Positions 5,604 to 6,714 of a DNA stretch of 6,714 nucleotides are shown here, piece by piece. The stretch's first letter is position 1, and each line of letters opens with the position of its first letter. The notes beneath the pieces are model-generated. The model was not told the origin of the DNA, ran no database searches, and worked only from the letters and a program-made list of their open reading frames with translations. A program made the position numbers and the translations under genes. Origin of the DNA: Syntrophomonadaceae bacterium (GTDB lineage: Bacteria > Bacillota > Dethiobacteria > DTU022 > UBA8154); contig SKTJ01000055.1 in the NCBI GenBank assembly GCA_007122565.1, positions 1 to 6,714 on the forward strand, read 5' to 3'.

Positions 5604-6714
5604 ATGGGAGGACAGCATTTTCTACCCCTTACGGATGGGGAACGGCAGGAGATGCTCGGGGCCATGGGTGCCGAGTCAGTCGGGGATCTTTTTCAGGACA
5701 TACCGGGGGAGATCCTTTTGCCGGGAGCATTGAAACTGCCCCCGCCTTTATCGGAAACTGAAGCTTATGAGCATCTCAGTGCCCTGGCGGAGAAAAATAA
5801 GAACAGCAAGGAATACGTTTCCTTTTTAGGAGCCGGTGTTTATGATCACTTTATCCCTGCCGTGGTAAGGCATATTACGGGACGCACGGAATTTTACACG
5901 CCATATACGCCCTATCAGGCCGAAGTGAGTCAGGGTGTGCTCCAGGCCATCTTTGAATACCAGACTCTGATCTGTCAGCTTACGGGCATGGAAGTAACCA
6001 ACGCCTCACTGTACGATGGTGCCACAGCCCTGGTGGAGGGTGCGGTGATGGCCTGCAGCATTACGCGCCGCTCCAAGGTGCTCATTTCCCGCGCCGTTAA
6101 TCCACTTTACCGGCAGGTATTACATGCCTATTTTTCCAGTAGAGACTATACCGTGGAAGAGATCCCCATTCAATCAGGGACAACGGAATTAACACAATTG
6201 AAGGACTTAGTAAGTGAGGAAACAGCGGCGCTCATCGTGCAGACGCCAAACTTCTTCGGCCTGCTGGAAGAGCTGCCGGGGGCGGCGGATCTGCTTCATG
6301 AACAGGGCGGCCTGCTGCTCATGGTTACGGATCCTCTTTCCCTCGCCATTTGTAAGACGCCTGCGGAAATAGATGCGGATATTGTGGTGGGGGAAGGACA
6401 GTCCCTGGGCAGCGCCCCCTCATTTGGCGGCCCGCTGCTGGGCTTTTTGGCGACCCGGGAAAAATATTTAAGGAGATTGCCCGGGCGCATTGTGGGAGAG
6501 ACTGTGGATAAAAACGGCAAGCGGGGCTTTGTGCTCACACTCCAGACAAGGGAACAGCATATCCGCCGTGAAAAGGCCACCTCCAATATCTGCACCAACC
6601 AGGCTTTGAATGCCCTTACTGCAGCTGTATACTTAGTGACACTGGGCCCCCGGGGCTTAAGAGAAGTGGCCGAACACTGCCTGCAGAAAGCTGCCTATAC
6701 CCGGGAGAAAATAA
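5604..6714 (+). CDS. gcvPA: Glycine dehydrogenase (decarboxylating) subunit 1, partial at 3' end
   Basis: N-terminal subunit of the split P protein, which with GcvPB decarboxylates glycine using PLP and transfers the aminomethyl group to lipoyl-GcvH. The open frame gives 370 codons and runs off the window; full GcvPA is about 445-450 residues, so roughly 75-80 are missing. Visible motifs: LPLTDGERQEML (7-18) with GDLFQDIP (27-34), FLGAGVYDHFIPAVV (74-88), FYTPYTPYQAEVSQG (97-111) running into LTGMEVTNASLYDGATA (126-142), VQTPNFFG (212-219), VVGEGQSLG (261-269) with SFGGP (273-277), and REKATSNICTNQAL (322-335). The Schiff-base lysine belongs to the other subunit, so its absence is expected. 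The ATG at 5604 is two bases past the gcvH stop, with GGAGGAGG (5586-5593) 10 bases upstream inside gcvH. It lies under the same riboswitch. The frame is clean with no stop or shift. Because only the N-terminal part is visible, the split-versus-fused distinction is judged from similarity alone. Confidence 0.95.
   Translation, partial: MGGQHFLPLTDGERQEMLGAMGAESVGDLFQDIPGEILLPGALKLPPPLSETEAYEHLSALAEKNKNSKEYVSFLGAGVYDHFIPAVVRHITGRTEFYTPYTPYQAEVSQGVLQAIFEYQTLICQLTGMEVTNASLYDGATALVEGAVMACSITRRSKVLISRAVNPLYRQVLHAYFSSRDYTVEEIPIQSGTTELTQLKDLVSEETAALIVQTPNFFGLLEELPGAADLLHEQGGLLLMVTDPLSLAICKTPAEIDADIVVGEGQSLGSAPSFGGPLLGFLATREKYLRRLPGRIVGETVDKNGKRGFVLTLQTREQHIRREKATSNICTNQALNALTAAVYLVTLGPRGLREVAEHCLQKAAYTREKI

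Noticed and set aside
6296..6598. 100-codon minus-strand frame inside gcvPA
   Set aside because: It is antisense to a well-conserved gcvPA region and has no recognisable product.
1..6714. CRISPR array, tRNA, rRNA, insertion sequence or phage/defence module
   Set aside because: No regularly spaced repeats, no tRNA-like cloverleaf, no transposase frame and no terminal inverted repeats were seen; the window is metabolic and transport genes.

Overview
The window looks like an ordinary chromosomal stretch of a Gram-positive, probably anaerobic Clostridia-type bacterium (Peptococcaceae-like is my best guess; genus not determinable). The reasons are a tandem glycine riboswitch of the Bacillus/Clostridia type in front of gcvT, a glycine decarboxylase that appears to be the split GcvPA/GcvPB form, strong AGGAGG-type ribosome binding sites, use of TTG and GTG starts, and a sigma-A promoter close to consensus. 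Every supported gene is on the + strand. Coding DNA is moderately GC-rich, while the long intergenic leader (3485-4081) is strongly AT-rich.

Layout. 1-83: short upstream region ending in a good ribosome binding site. 84-872: a short QueG/reductive-dehalogenase-like protein with two [4Fe-4S] clusters. 959 (or 953)-2122: a class I PLP-dependent aminotransferase. 2123-2272: 150-base gap with a weak hairpin. 2273-3484: a 12-TM major facilitator superfamily transporter. 3485-4081: a 597-base intergenic region holding a hairpin terminator whose U-run faces the minus strand, an AT-rich tract, a TTGACT-N17-TATAAT promoter, about 130 nt of unexplained leader, a complete tandem glycine riboswitch with leader-linker kink-turn, and an intrinsic terminator that shares bases with the second aptamer's P1. 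4082-5188: gcvT. 5188-5601: gcvH. 5604-end: gcvPA, cut off by the window edge.

How the parts work together. gcvT, gcvH and gcvPA are tightly packed (1-base overlap, then a 2-base gap) and encode the T, H and P(alpha) proteins of the glycine cleavage system. GcvP decarboxylates glycine and loads the aminomethyl group on the lipoyl-lysine of GcvH; GcvT passes the one-carbon unit to tetrahydrofolate and releases ammonia. gcvPB should follow just outside the window. The leader reads as a glycine ON switch: bound glycine stabilises aptamer II P1, which uses the same bases as the terminator stem. The three upstream genes have no demonstrable link to glycine metabolism.

I found no convincing undescribed system. 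The points most worth a second look are the long unexplained stretch between promoter and riboswitch, the minus-facing terminator with a possible minus-strand extended -10 promoter behind it, and the QueG-like protein that appears to lack the QueG catalytic aspartate.
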